A stretch of DNA of 64,000 nt. Source: Achatina immaculata (Eukaryota; Mollusca; Gastropoda; Stylommatophora; Achatinidae). A program made the position numbers and the translations under genes. The notes beneath the pieces are model-generated. The model ran no database searches. It worked only from the letters and a program-made list of their open reading frames with translations, and had not been told where the DNA came from. How positions within the stretch are numbered: the stretch's first letter is position 1; each line of letters opens with the position of its first letter. This document shows, one piece after another, positions 24,501 to 31,800 of this stretch. Location of the stretch: positions 5,090,996-5,154,995 of the forward strand of contig CM019713.1 of NCBI GenBank assembly GCA_009760885.1, given 5' to 3'.

Positions 24501-25497
24501 AACTGTGATGGACCACCAATACTCGAAGATTCTGTCATAAATGCCATCAAACACATGAAGAAAAGAAAATCGACTGGGGCTGATAATATAACAATAGAAG
24601 AAATAGAGGCACTAGAGGAGACAGGAATAAAAATAATAACCAAGTTACTGAATGGCATTTACAATAGTGGTTATATTTCCAGTGACCTGATTAAATCCAC
24701 ATTTATAGCACTACCAAAGAAACCAGGTGCAAAGGAATGTGATGACCACCAGACTATCAGCCTTTCATGTCACATAACGAAGCTACTTCTGAGAACAATC
24801 ATGAGAAGAACAAGGAAAAAGATAAAAATGGAAATAGCAGATGAACAGTTTGGATTTGTTGAAGGAAAGGGAACACACAATGCCATTTATGCTTTACGAA
24901 CACTAACAGAAAGAGCTTTAGAAGTACAGAAAGATCTCTACTTATGCTTCATTGATTACACAAAGGTGAAACATAATGAAATTATTAAAATGCTTGAAGT
25001 CATCAATGATAATAAATGTTAGTTTTTTTAAAGAGAAGGGAAAAAAATGAATCTTAAGCACAATAAAGTCATCTACCAGACCCTTTTTTTTTTTAAAGGA
25101 AGGAACTTAAGTCTCCTTTTAAGAATATCCAATTGTTTATCACAGTTATATAATTTAGTTTATATAAAAGCTATGTGTGTGTTTAATAATCTGGCAAGCT
25201 TTTACAAACAGTATTGGTTGATATTGTTTTATATGTTGTTACATTTAAATTACTCTAGTTTCAACAGTTTATAAATCAGCCAGATTTTAAATGTAGTCTT
25301 TTTTCAGTTTAAGTACATTAAATCTGAAATCCTTAATTTAAATGTGGCCTTTCTTTCAGTTTAAGTCCAACCTCTACCATTACGTGACCAGTTTTGGAAG
25401 TGAAGAAGCACGAACCAGAATCGGCACTACAGACTTTCAGTTTGTCGACTGTGTACACCAGCTTCTCAAAGCAACCAGAGTCCTCACATTTTCATAG
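4997..25497 (+). CDS. DNAI7: DNAI7 (CASC1/IC97 family), C-terminal half in eight exons
   Basis: Axonemal dynein intermediate-chain factor of the CASC1/IC97 family, associated with inner-arm dyneins and ciliary motility. Eight exons at 4997-5103, 7654-7820, 9149-9238, 10069-10137, 17327-17479, 19784-19870, 21826-22020 and 25360-25497 each have an AG acceptor. The seven internal donors are GT and the phases agree throughout (2,1,0,0,0,0,0,0). Together they give 334 residues and a TAG stop. Family hallmarks are GRWDSERKLWSTKGFSDLAY, the MPYQSWEIRP block in exon 2 of the window, NKWVTPAVLIK, MAGLSIFPNED, YQHMALTASAMAYSQSKWN, TPMEEFVEVYNIQ, and the C-terminus FVDCVHQLLKATRVLTFS. Full-length family members are about 700 residues, so the N-terminal half is missing from the window. 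The gene converges on NDUFA9. Identification is by recognition, not a search. Confidence 0.85.
5104..6689. other. DNAI7 intron, mostly unique sequence
   Basis: Intron with no exon found. It holds a run of 13 C at about 5569-5581, followed by a GTGCCAGGTTGTAGAAT word that recurs near 28980. Otherwise AT-rich. Confidence 0.5.
6690..6835 (+). mobile_element. LINE L-B 3' end fragment
   Basis: Short plus-strand copy of the L-B C-terminus, out of frame, with words CAAATGGATGCATCAGCAGC and GGCAAAGTTCCGCAAGGGAC, ending in an ATGAATGAATG tail. Matches better copies at 8735-8945 and 33640-34095. Confidence 0.7.
7075..7430 (-). repeat. Dispersed repeat R2 with an internal tandem duplication
   Basis: Minus-strand copy of a repeat also present at 36350-36560 (plus); both share the words GCCCCTGGAAACA and CAGTCCTAAAAAT (in R2 orientation). 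A segment of about 115 bp is tandemly duplicated here (about 7215-7330 and 7330-7425), marked by two copies of TGACATAAGCAATCAGCTAT. The frame at 7084-7293 is part of this repeat, not a gene. Confidence 0.6.
7654..7820 (+). CDS. DNAI7: DNAI7 exon b
   Basis: Not covered by a long open frame on the plus strand but unmistakable. Acceptor TTTATTTCACAG, phase 1 entry, 55 codons including FKTAQFGALCLLQ and NAHYSMPYQSWEIRPHSLN, then TIEIKIEIK, phase 0 exit at donor GTTTGA. The SMPYQSWE.RP block is the strongest CASC1-family signature in the window. The donor is weak, which is the only doubt about the 3' border. Confidence 0.82.
7840..7880 (+). repeat. Short outlier of the 30-bp minisatellite
   Basis: Two copies of TTTTGACTGCTGT within 40 bases, matching the array at 8515-8690, about 640 bases further on. 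Confidence 0.5.
8515..8695 (+). repeat. Minisatellite with about 15/30-bp period
   Basis: Degenerate tandem copies of a unit like TTTTGACTGCTGTCA plus a spacer CTCTTGT or CACTCTTA. The long minus frame at 8362-8691 (repeating AVKTRV and SQNK words) is its translation, not a gene. Confidence 0.75.
8735..8945 (+). mobile_element. LINE L-B 3' end fragment
   Basis: Plus strand. Codes a decayed version of the L-B C-terminus: the GKRKRGRPR basic patch, a stop where a Trp codon is expected, then words resembling LQMDASAAG and EAYRSAVWEAKF. Ends in an AATGAATGAATGAA tail. Five copies of this family are in the window. Confidence 0.8.
9149..9238 (+). CDS. DNAI7: DNAI7 exon c
   Basis: Acceptor CCTAATAG, 30 codons in phase 0 (starts DELCCLSEPKDRPEL, then NKWVTPAVLIK), donor GTAAGT. 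Confidence 0.83.
9380..9665 (-). mobile_element. tRNA-headed SINE (S1)
   Basis: On the minus strand the 5' part (from about 9660) carries a tRNA-like region: AGTGAAGTGGTCTGTGCACT (A-box-like) and, about 50 bases on, TTGGTTCAGATCTC (B-box-like). It is followed by a core with AAATGGGTACTTGACTC and TACTGACCACATCAC. The core is shared with elements at 52865-53060 and 35840-36035. No intact tRNA fold is claimed. Confidence 0.65.
10069..10137 (+). CDS. DNAI7: DNAI7 exon d
   Basis: Acceptor TTTTGGCTCTAG, 23 codons in phase 0 (MMKMAGLSIFPNEDSSEFVQ and three more), donor GTGATA. The Met at its start is internal; the exon joins the preceding one in frame. Confidence 0.82.
10716..10800 (+). repeat. Direct duplication of about 44 bp
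   Basis: Two adjacent copies of a unit containing GAGTTTACAATCTGATAGTT, just ahead of the 54-bp minisatellite. Confidence 0.75.
10815..11310 (+). repeat. 54-bp minisatellite in a DNAI7 intron
   Basis: About nine tandem copies of a 53-54 bp unit recognisable by CTCAGAATGTG[G/C]TCAT followed by GTTGTTTCATGTAGCAGTTT. Early copies have GTGGTC and later ones GTGCTC, so variant units are clustered. To the right (to about 11545) the unit fades into divergent copies still carrying CAGAATG or CTTTCAG words. The open frame at 11291-11614 is its by-product. Confidence 0.9.
11988..12457 (-). mobile_element. LINE L-M 3' end, nested in L-C
   Basis: Minus-strand, 5'-truncated LINE. Codes the RT C-terminus ([53 protein letters not shown]) ending at HGT and a stop, then a (GAT)n tail at 11990-12005. 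It is flanked by the direct repeat CGAAATAA at 11980-11987 and 12458-12465, consistent with target-primed insertion. Confidence 0.82.
13427..14293. mobile_element. 867-bp foldback element inserted in LINE L-C
   Basis: Two arms of about 280 bp (13427-13705 and 13945-14231) are near-perfect reverse complements around a central spacer of about 240 bp that is C-rich on the plus strand. The insertion is bounded by a perfect 15-bp direct repeat, AAGTGAGATTTATAG, at 13412-13426 and 14294-14308. The coding sequence of the host LINE resumes exactly at the junction. The right side has about 60 extra bases (14232-14293) outside the inverted repeat. Each arm reads outward to an AATAAA and holds an AT palindrome (A runs then T runs) and a GGCTCACGCC hairpin. 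No transposase is present. Class is unresolved; see the Penelope/hammerhead finding. Confidence 0.8.
14530..15058. other. DNAI7 intron, nothing recognised
   Basis: AT-rich sequence between L-C and the mariner-type element with no exon, repeat or RNA seen. Confidence 0.5.
15059..16437 (-). mobile_element. Decayed mariner-type DNA transposon with terminal inverted repeats
   Basis: Minus-strand transposase remains lie between inverted ends: GGTCTGGCATAAAG at 15062-15075 and its complement CTTTATGCCAGACC at 16421-16434. Pieces of the transposase are readable in several frames. An N-terminal helix-turn-helix region at about 15950-16330 (words PNQRTILRWVQKFEETAN and YKLQVVQQLND) is followed by a DDE region at about 15400-15880 (GFATDFLACIEENLNLPNN, then SPDLLAADFFLWRYLKN, where the last Asp of the DDE triad sits). 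A (GAAT)n expansion lies at 15365-15400 inside the catalytic region. Several stops and frameshifts make it inactive. The layout matches mariner-like elements with a DUF4817-type N-terminus, from memory. Confidence 0.78.
15266..16075 (-). pseudogene. Mariner-type transposase pseudogene
   Basis: Open fragments at 15797-16075 (92 codons) and 15266-15535 (89 codons) are successive parts of one transposase, separated by about 260 bases with disrupted frames. The first carries the end of the DNA-binding region and a start of the catalytic core (FATDFLACIEEN, MSDKAHFELSG, with the first Asp). The second carries WPAKSPDLLAADFFLWRYLK. The Asp-containing DFFLW word is typical of the family. The middle catalytic Asp (usually in a QDGAPPH-like word) was not seen. 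Confidence 0.75.
16595..16678 (+). repeat. 14-bp tandem repeat, six copies
   Basis: Six head-to-tail copies of ACATTCTGAATCAT with small changes (ATTTTC, ACTTTC variants). Confidence 0.9.
17327..17479 (+). CDS. DNAI7: DNAI7 exon e
   Basis: Acceptor CTTTCCTAAATCAG, 51 codons in phase 0 with LYQHMALTASAMAYSQSKWN, donor GTGTGT. The family's conserved MAL..SA....SKWN block sits here. Confidence 0.85.
17480..18500. other. DNAI7 intron, unique sequence
   Basis: No exon or known repeat recognised. A TA dinucleotide run starts at about 18510. Confidence 0.5.
18509..18542 (+). repeat. (TA)n microsatellite
   Basis: About 16 TA units abutting the 3' end of an L-I copy. Confidence 0.95.
18541..18890 (-). 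mobile_element. LINE L-I 3' end fragment
   Basis: Minus strand. Begins at its 3' end with the L-I terminal word (plus-strand view TTACATCTTATATCCTTCCC at 18544) and reads back through the decayed C-terminal coding sequence, 5'-truncated near 18890. Confidence 0.8.
19784..19870 (+). CDS. DNAI7: DNAI7 exon f
   Basis: Acceptor TTTCATTGTAG, 29 codons in phase 0 (EAWSIYVAYKHRLMKLKPRK and nine more), donor GTGAGA. Basic, linker-like segment. Confidence 0.8.
20285..20765 (-). mobile_element. LINE L-C 3' end fragment
   Basis: Minus-strand remnant of the L-C C-terminus, matching 34165-34575: words corresponding to CTTGGAGGAGAGAAGGGCTA and the RKT/GR-rich region, with frame breaks. Its 3' end is a (TTGA)n-like run seen on the plus strand as TCAGTCAATCAATCAGTC at 20280-20300. 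Confidence 0.7.
20832..20890. repeat. 23-bp inverted repeat with 13-base loop
   Basis: Arms 20832-20854 and 20868-20890 are complementary with two mismatches (core CTATCACATCCCA / TGGGATGTGATAG). The right arm overlaps the start of the nuclease-like frame that follows, so the left arm looks like a short inverted duplication of it. Confidence 0.85.
20856..21275 (+). pseudogene. Restriction-like nuclease (PD-(D/E)XK) C-terminal fragment of a retroelement polyprotein
   Basis: Open frame of about 135 codons to a TAA at 21273; it is open upstream of the first possible start, so it is a C-terminal piece. Sequence features are DWDVIADLPGRR at the front, MRPDIVVYSTEKQELIMIEL and then KVPYE (Asp 23, Glu 38, Lys 40 of the frame at 20874, spaced as a PD-(D/E)XK core), the KLEKYNDLVKQL helix, and a VEVGARGF word. 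I recognise this as the restriction-like endonuclease tail found with reverse transcriptases in many invertebrate genomes, known from family memory. No reverse transcriptase is adjacent. It is uninterrupted, unlike its neighbours. Intron of DNAI7. Confidence 0.65.
21296..21380 (+). mobile_element. tRNA-derived SINE head (S2)
   Basis: TAGCTAAATCGCTG (A-box-like) and GGGTTCAATCCCGGG (a good B box) about 35 bases apart, then an A-rich run. Lies directly after the nuclease fragment, so it may be that element's 3' partner. Not a tRNA gene: spacing and arms do not fold convincingly. Confidence 0.6.
21578..21773. mobile_element. hAT-type MITE, 196 bp
   Basis: Ends CAGTGGTTCTTAACCT and AGGTTGAAAACCACTG are inverted repeats of hAT type. 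The 8-bp flanks CACTAAAT (21570-21577) and TTCTAAAT (21774-21781) match at 6 of 8, as expected of an aged hAT duplication. No coding. It ends about 50 bases before DNAI7 exon g. Confidence 0.8.
21826..22020 (+). CDS. DNAI7: DNAI7 exon g
   Basis: Acceptor GTGCTTGTTTTAAG, 65 codons in phase 0, donor GTAATG. Opens with an acidic Ser-rich stretch (SSDEDESS), then SLKTLQFMRKNSSTF and TPMEEFVEVYNIQDS. The phase and the next exon's continuation agree. Confidence 0.83.
22362..22525 (+). repeat. 74-bp direct repeat, about 2.2 copies
   Basis: Unit marked by TTTCTGCCAGAGATGTAGTG and TTTGCCCTGATGGTG, repeated at 22364 and 22438, with a partial third at 22511. Confidence 0.88.
22549..23864 (+). mobile_element. 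Tc1-type DNA transposon, inactive
   Basis: Inverted ends TCAAAAAAAGAAACGCAACA (22556-22575) and its complement at 23837-23856, with TA at both borders. Between them are plus-strand Tc1 transposase pieces: an N-terminal paired helix-turn-helix (from MAHLTTERLIIIGH at 22867), TTPADDSFIRLRHL, GTINFMGRSDLVQIDGCLNA, HQDNT (second Asp) and SDMNPTEHLWD (third acidic residue, DDE type with Glu). At least four stops and a deletion between the DNA-binding part and the first catalytic Asp make it dead. Confidence 0.87.
22867..23650 (+). pseudogene. Tc1 transposase pseudogene
   Basis: Readable in a nearly constant frame with stops replacing Gln, Arg and Trp codons (for example just after HFGQ, before ISDQMV, and after HLWD). 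About 100 residues of the middle region, where the first Asp is expected, are missing: TEVLFLQTGIARTDC runs almost directly into the WxxxxFSDES-type region's remains. Second and third catalytic positions are still visible. Confidence 0.75.
23865..24299. other. DNAI7 intron, nothing recognised
   Basis: Contains several CTTGAAAA/CTTGACAG words loosely repeated every 40-60 bases, but no clear array or exon. Confidence 0.45.
24300..25022 (+). mobile_element. LINE L-C RT fragment with a long intact frame
   Basis: A 231-codon uninterrupted frame (24327-25022) carrying the pre-RT and finger regions of the L-C type: RWTEYINELYGGERPEL, KKRKSTGADNITIEEIEALE, STFIALPKKPGAKECDDH, DEQFGFVEGKGTHNAIYALR, and LYLCFIDYTK with the first catalytic Asp. 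It ends before the YxDD block, so no active RT is encoded. Lack of stops over 700 bases suggests this piece is younger than the copy at 11800-14520. It lies in the last intron of DNAI7. Confidence 0.83.
25360..25497 (+). CDS. DNAI7: DNAI7 exon h, C-terminus and stop
   Basis: Acceptor CCTTTCTTTCAG, 45 codons in phase 0 and TAG. Words: FKSNLYHYVTSFGSEEARTR, FQFVDCVHQLLKATRVLTFS. The ending V.QLL.ATRVLTFS is typical of the CASC1 family C-terminus. Confidence 0.87.
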   Translation, partial: FKSNLYHYVTSFGSEEARTRIGTTDFQFVDCVHQLLKATRVLTFS

Positions 25498-26445
25498 ACC
25501 ACCCTGTCCATCATCAATACTGCTGACAATCAGCTTCTTCGTTGTAGTGGTCGTTACATTAACAGTGTTTTCACCCATCAGAAACTAAACAGATTTGTTG
25601 ACAGCCAACTTTGTCTTTATCAAAAGATGTGAATTTACTGCACTTCATCAAACATGCATTTGAGGAGACAATGATCTAAATTTCCACATATTACTCTAGA
25701 AGTGTGAAATGAGTAACAGGTGAATGAAAAAGAAAAAAAAAACACCTAAATGATTTATGAATGTGTGCAAATAATGAGCTCATTTAAAAGTGTGAAAAGA
25801 GCATCAAATGTGAGAAATCCCACATATAAAAGTTTGAAACAAGCATTAAATGTGAGAATTATCCAGCCAACATGATTAACTCATCTAAAATGAAATGTGA
25901 AATGAGCAATAAAATAAATGTGTAAATAGCTAAGCCAGTAAACTGCAGCATCCCTCTTGTGAAGCTCTTGCTAACAGATTTTAATTTCTGCACTTTCTTA
26001 ATCTGTGAATCATTATTAGTGTCCAGTTTGTTTGTTTTTTTTAATGTGAGAATTTCAGGTGAGAGAAGAAAGAAACAGATTTTGAATATGTACAGAAAAC
26101 TACATCTCGTCATTTGCTTGAAGCTAAGAATATTATGAAGAATATCCTCACATGATACATCTGCAAATGCACCAAAAACTGACATGCTTTTTTTAGACAG
26201 ACACATCTTCTAGTTTAAAGCAGGTCAACATCTAAGCCAACTTTAGACCATTTGATATTATTTACTCTTATCAGCTAATCATTTCATTTGAATTTTTAAA
26301 TTAACAATTTCATCTGAAATAAACTAACCTACTTGCAGAGTGTCTGAATATGTTTTTTTTTTTTGTAAACATTTTAATGAGTACATTATTGAAAGGTGTG
26401 AATCTGATGTTGTGAAAATGAATGAAATAAAGTTTCTTAAGGAAA
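25498..26445 (+). other. Probable DNAI7 3' UTR
   Basis: Follows the TAG. Loose repeats of GTGTGAAATGAGCA-like words run from 25690 to 25920. AATAAA hexamers occur near 25910 and at 26426-26431; the latter is followed 12 bases later by a run of 13 A. Which one is used is unknown. Confidence 0.5.
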
Positions 26446-26469
26446 AAAAAAAAAATCCTTTACTCTCAA

Positions 26470-26720
26470 ATTTTCAAGCCGAATGACCAGACGCTGGTGG
26501 TATGCTACTCACTGTGTGCAAAGCTGAATGTGTAAGAGTGATGGCACTGTGATCTGGGGTAGTGGACCACAGCTTAACAAGACCCTGTTCCACCTCTCTC
26601 TTGGAGCTCCTGGAAAACATGCTCAGCCTGACTAACAGGATAAGGTCTGCCACAATCCCCATGGTGGTGGAGTCTTCAGAGAAGACTACTCAATTCCATA
26701 TCATTCAGCACGCAGCATCA
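26470..26720 (-). repeat. Dispersed repeat R1, minus copy
   Basis: Reverse complement carries GACTCCACCACCATGGGGA and the GAACAGGGTCTTG word shared with the copy at 51492-51763. The small frames here are repeat-derived. Confidence 0.65.
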
Positions 26721-27424
26721 TCAAACCATTTGACCACCCAAGCTTCGTATCCATAGAACACACGCTCAACAGCAAACAAATAATAAAGCAACAAGCAAAA
26801 TTTAAGTTGTTAAACTTCTGAACATGTTTTTCCATTTTCAAGATTTAAACAGATAAACAAAATGCTATGCAATCATAAATTTAGAAGGTCAACATGACAT
26901 CACAAATGTGTAAGCTGACCACAATGCTCTGCTATTAGTTGCAACACGAGGAAGAATCAGTGCCTATGTCTAATAGTCAGGAAAGCCATATAATCATACA
27001 ACACTAATATTCATTCAATGCTCAAACTAAACCAAAAAAACCCTAAAAACTTCATGAATGTACATCTTTCTTACCATTCACTGACTTAAAAAAATATACA
27101 TTTCTTACACTAAAATACATTCTCTTCTAAGAAACAAAAAACTGGATATAACACATCCACTTCTCATGTATGTAAAAAAAAAAAACATGAAAATATTACG
27201 TTAACTTTTATGGCAGCGTGGCCTCAATTTTTATTTAACATGTGCCATTTGCACACCAACATTTCTGAAACCACTGAACTTCTAAACTAAATTAAACCAA
27301 CTTGTACTGTTGTTGCCGACTATCCGTTACGAAATGTACTGATTTTTCACTCAGACAGACAACCCCATCAAAAACTTTACTGTTGCTTGTATTTATATGC
27401 TAAGAGATTGTGTTACCTTCTGTT
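26721..27424. other. Intergenic, nothing recognised
   Basis: AT-rich DNA between the convergent DNAI7 and NDUFA9 genes. A TTTATT at 27230-27235 could be an AATAAA signal for NDUFA9 on the minus strand, but the L-I copy between makes this uncertain. Confidence 0.4.
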
Positions 27425-27790
27425 CTAACTTACATCTTACATCCTTCTAGCGGTGTTAAACGTCAGATAGGACTTGCATTGTAGTTCGCCATGTTTTCTT
27501 TTTTTGGCGAGTTCTTCCAACCTCGTCAATGGATCTTAAGTTGCTTTTTTAGCCTCTCTCAACAATATTCTCTTTAGAGTTTCACGTAGTCAACGTCTTT
27601 TTCTTTGCCCTGCTGTTATGTCTCATCTGATAGCTTGTTTTGGGATTCTCTGATCATTTCTTCTTAGCAAGCGGCCAAAATATGTCTACGTCTTTTTTTA
27701 ATTACTGACGAGACAGGTTGTTGTGTGCTCATCTTCTTATCTTTGTGTTGCCTTGAATTCACTCCATTGTATACTGAGTATTCCATTCTA
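27425..27790 (-). mobile_element. LINE L-I 3' end fragment, strongly decayed
   Basis: Plus-strand view TTACATCTTACATCCTTC at 27429, then recognisable L-I C-terminal words (GACAGGTTGTTGTGTGCTCA near 27710) with many indels. Confidence 0.7.
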
Positions 27791-28648
27791 CCTACAGCAG
27801 TCAAAATTTGTACCTTCTGTCAGTTCTAATTATTTATGTTTATATTTATATATACATACACACACACACAATTCAATTGTCTCAGATATAACAGTGGAGA
27901 AAATATATGTGACCAAGCAATAATGGCTTCGGTTTTTTTTCTTTTCTTCCCATGTTATTTAAAAAACGCAAACTCCAATTCACCCATTCTTTGCAAATTT
28001 CAGCTCCTAGGTATTTCTATGCTGTCCTTCATTTTTCTTTTCTGAATATCTGCTTCCCCCACAAGGTATCACACTTAAAAACTGTTCTATAAAGATGTCT
28101 CCCAAATCTTTAGTGACTTCCACTCATCATCAGTATTTCATCTAAACCATTAAGTTATGAAGCTTGCCAGGTAGACAGCACTATAAAATAACAGGTCAAA
28201 CAACTACAGTCTTCATAGCTGATCACAAATGGAGGCAAATTTTTTTTTTAAAATTTGATAACATAATTAGCCAACATAAGCATATTCTATAATTTGTTTC
28301 AAGTGCTTATTAAAGATAAAATGCTCCAATGACTTCCATAATCTAACCTGACTATTGCTAACAATAGGTCACATGAGAAAAATGCTATAGTTTCTCTCTC
28401 TCTCTCTGCCAAGTTATTAGACTGAAACTTTACTGTCTGGGTCAACTTCTTTTCCACATCAGAGTCCTGGCTATCAAATTTTACTACAATGGTTTCCTAT
28501 TAAGCCTGACTGTGGCATAAGCAAAGAAAAGTGGTGGTGGTGTTTCACTTTCACATGTAAGACCCCCACAATATCTGCTAGTTATACAGCTGATGTTTGT
28601 TTCACACACTCAGTCAGACATATCACTCATTAATGAAACTTTCAGAGA

Positions 28649-28846
28649 TCAGGCAGCTTTTGTTTGGTAGAACTCTGCCGGTTTGGGCGGCTCAGGATCC
28701 GCAAACTCTCCAAACTTCTCAGAATAGTATGCATAGCGGCGGTAGGGGTGCAAACAGAAGTGAGCTATGACATCAAACGGGGTCAGTGACACCCCAAGAT
28801 CTTCCAAAGACAGGTTTTCTGGATTGGTCCAGTCTGTAATGCTCTC
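28649..28846 (-). CDS. NDUFA9: NDUFA9 exon 11 and stop
   Basis: Acceptor GCTGTATTCAG, phase 0, 65 codons plus TGA. Words: [37 protein letters not shown]. Corresponds to the LEDLGI.A.P...K family C-terminus. Confidence 0.93.
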   Translation of the reverse strand, partial: ESITDWTNPENLSLEDLGVSLTPFDVIAHFCLHPYRRYAYYSEKFGEFADPEPPKPAEFYQTKAA

Positions 28847-31800
28847 CTGAATACAGCAGAAACAAAAAAAAAAATCTTTTAAGGTTTGATGCAGTCATAT
28901 CTTTCAATACACATGTTCTTGCAACTACTTTGATTTTTCTGATTCTTGGGTTTACAAGTTTTCACTCTTTCTTCCCTGGTGCCAGGTTGTGGAATGCATA
29001 GGAATTTTCCAACTAAAAAAACTAGGTTCTTTGAGAATGATGCTGATAATCATCATCATCATCAGGTGCCGTATCGACTGGCATTGGCTATTATGCTTCT
29101 CCAGAGCACACGATCCTTCATGCAGGTCATTAGCTCAGTTGGTGATCTCCTCTCACACCATCTCGTCAGACTGTTCAGTATCATTTCTCTTGGTCTTCCA
29201 CTGGGTCTTCTTCCCTCTATTTTTCCTGTTGTTATATTATTTTCAATGATGTTGTTAGTCTTGAAAAACAATCATCAAAATAGTGGAGGCAGGGGTTACA
29301 ATATTTTTTTTTTAAAAGTACAAATACCCCCCATCATGCCACAGGAGACACATATGGGAAATGGTAGAAAGTAATGGCTGTCTTTCTCCAGCTCTAAAAG
29401 TGGCCAGGCATTCATTTCTACAGCTAGGTGACTAGGTGTGCTTCTGCAAGACAAACATGCTAAATGGACTACAGTGACTTACTTGACTTGCCAGATAAGA
29501 CCTAAGAAGGAGTTACTCCACCCTGTTAAGAACATTTAAAAGCTCTGCCATACCAACAAGAATCAACCAGCACAACAAAAACCTGCTAGAAGCACCATGA
29601 AAGAGAGGACAGGATCTTAGATCCACCAGTGGTTCTAAGACTGTTATAGCCGGAGGTGGGGGATACGCTCTCTGCTCCAATGAAATGTCTCCAAGGCGTG
29701 CGTCTCAAATAGCCTCTGACAGTCAAGTCCAGCTCCTGGCCTTCTCATGGCAGAACTGTTCAAACTGACAGGAGAAGGGGCGAAGACGAATATCTGGCGC
29801 CTGAAAACCAGATGCTTCAGGCAGATGAGAGTCATGTTCGGTAGCTCATCTACCGCTGCTGGCAAGATTCTTCATCTGCCGTGCGTGGAGTGGGGCTCCT
29901 CCCAGCCAGTGAAGAAAGGTGCGAATGGGGTTGCCGCGCAGTGCCACTGTGGAAAAGGTGAAAGAAAGGATTAAGTGACGCAATCAGTAGTCTCAAGGTC
30001 AGGATTGCTCAAATCACGGCACTCTGCTCTGGAGGTCGGCCACGTCCTATGTGCACTCATACTGGGCAAATTGCCTGAACCGGCTTAACCCAGGGGTTAA
30101 GACACTACTGCCGAGATTCTTCAGATGCAGCGCGTGGAGTGAAACTCTTCCCGGCCAATGAAGAGAATGCAAAAAACCAATAAGGGTTGCGTGTGGCGCC
30201 GATGTGAAAGGGTGACGGAAAGGATAAAGTGAAACTTAATTGGTATGTCCAGTAGTCTCACAGCGAGACCTACTCATATCATGGCACCTCTGCTCTAGAG
30301 GCCGGCCACATCCGATATATACCAATACTGGTGAAATATGCATAAACTGGCTTAAACCAGGGGTGAAACTTGATGGCTACTCATGTCACGGTACCTCCGC
30401 TCTAGAGGTCGGTCACGTCCTAAAAATGCCCATACTGGGATAATATGCCTAAACGGCTCAACCCAGGGGTGAAACTTACTAGTGACGAGGATTCGTCCTC
30501 TTGGACAAAAGCTCTGTACTGGTCACAACTAGAAGGGGAGCGGCCACGACCACAAAATGCCAAAGTCGGAGACACTGGACCAGTGCAGTCTAGATAGGCA
30601 ACCACCTCTCACCCAGCGGGGATATGCTGATATCCAAAACACGTCGAAGTTTTCCAGTGAGAAAGTCCAACTCTAGATTAAACTGGTGCAATGTAAACCA
30701 CGGTGTCATGCATTCCCGCTTCTGAGACCCACCGAGAATACAGGCTCAAGCCCTGCGATACTCTGAACCTCCTGTGGTTCTCTTGGGGATCTTGTGTGGT
30801 CCTTTTGGGGATCACAGGGCAGTCTTGGTGATAGAAGCGAAAGAAGGAGAAGAAGAAAAGATCCACCAGTTCTGATAACTGTCCAAAGTACTCAGCTCTG
30901 GTCTACTGGCCCTGATAACTATTCCATCCCAGTCAGCTCTGGTCTACTGGCCCTGATAACTATTCCATCCCAGTCAGCTCTGGACTACTGGCCCTGACAA
31001 CAGTCCCATCTTAGTCTGCTATGACTCATCAGTTCTGATAACTGTTCCATCCTAGTCTGCTCTGACAACTGTCCCATATTTGTCTGTTATGACACACCAG
31101 TTCTGATAACTGTCCCATCTTAGTCTGCTATGACTCACCAGCTCTGATAACTGTCCCATCTTAGTCTGCTATGACTCACCAGCTCTGATAACTGTTCCAT
31201 CCTAGTCCTGCTCTGATAACTGTCCCCTATCCCATCCTAGTCTGCTCTGATAACTGCCCTATCCTAGTTTGCTCTGTGCTCTGATAACTGTCCCATCCTA
31301 GTTTGCTCTGATCCACTGGCTCTGATACACGTCCCATCATAATCTGCTCCGATTCACCAGCTCTGATAACTACCCCATCCCGGATGACTTCACTTCTAGT
31401 CTATTATAAATACAAGAAAATGTAATCTGCAGGGAAAAAAACAAACCATTACTTCAGTTAATAAGGGTAAACTTTTATACTTGAAGCATGGGAGGTCAAC
31501 TATGAAAATCTACTCACCCTCTCTAGTTTATCAACAGTGAATCGTGGAGGGAAGGGAGTATATTCCATAAGCTTTGCTTTCTGCCTGAAAAGAGATGCAA
31601 AAAAAATTAGTTGATCTCTGACCAGTTGTGAAGAATATTTTTGCACGCAGATGTTAAACTGCATGTCTGTATCTTTTAACAGCTGGTCAGCTACAACTTT
31701 TCAATCAAAACTATTCTAATGATAACAAATATCAATTGCATGAGAGCTTTTTCTGGACATCTATCCATTTATACCATGTGATTTATGGGGAAAAAAGGGA

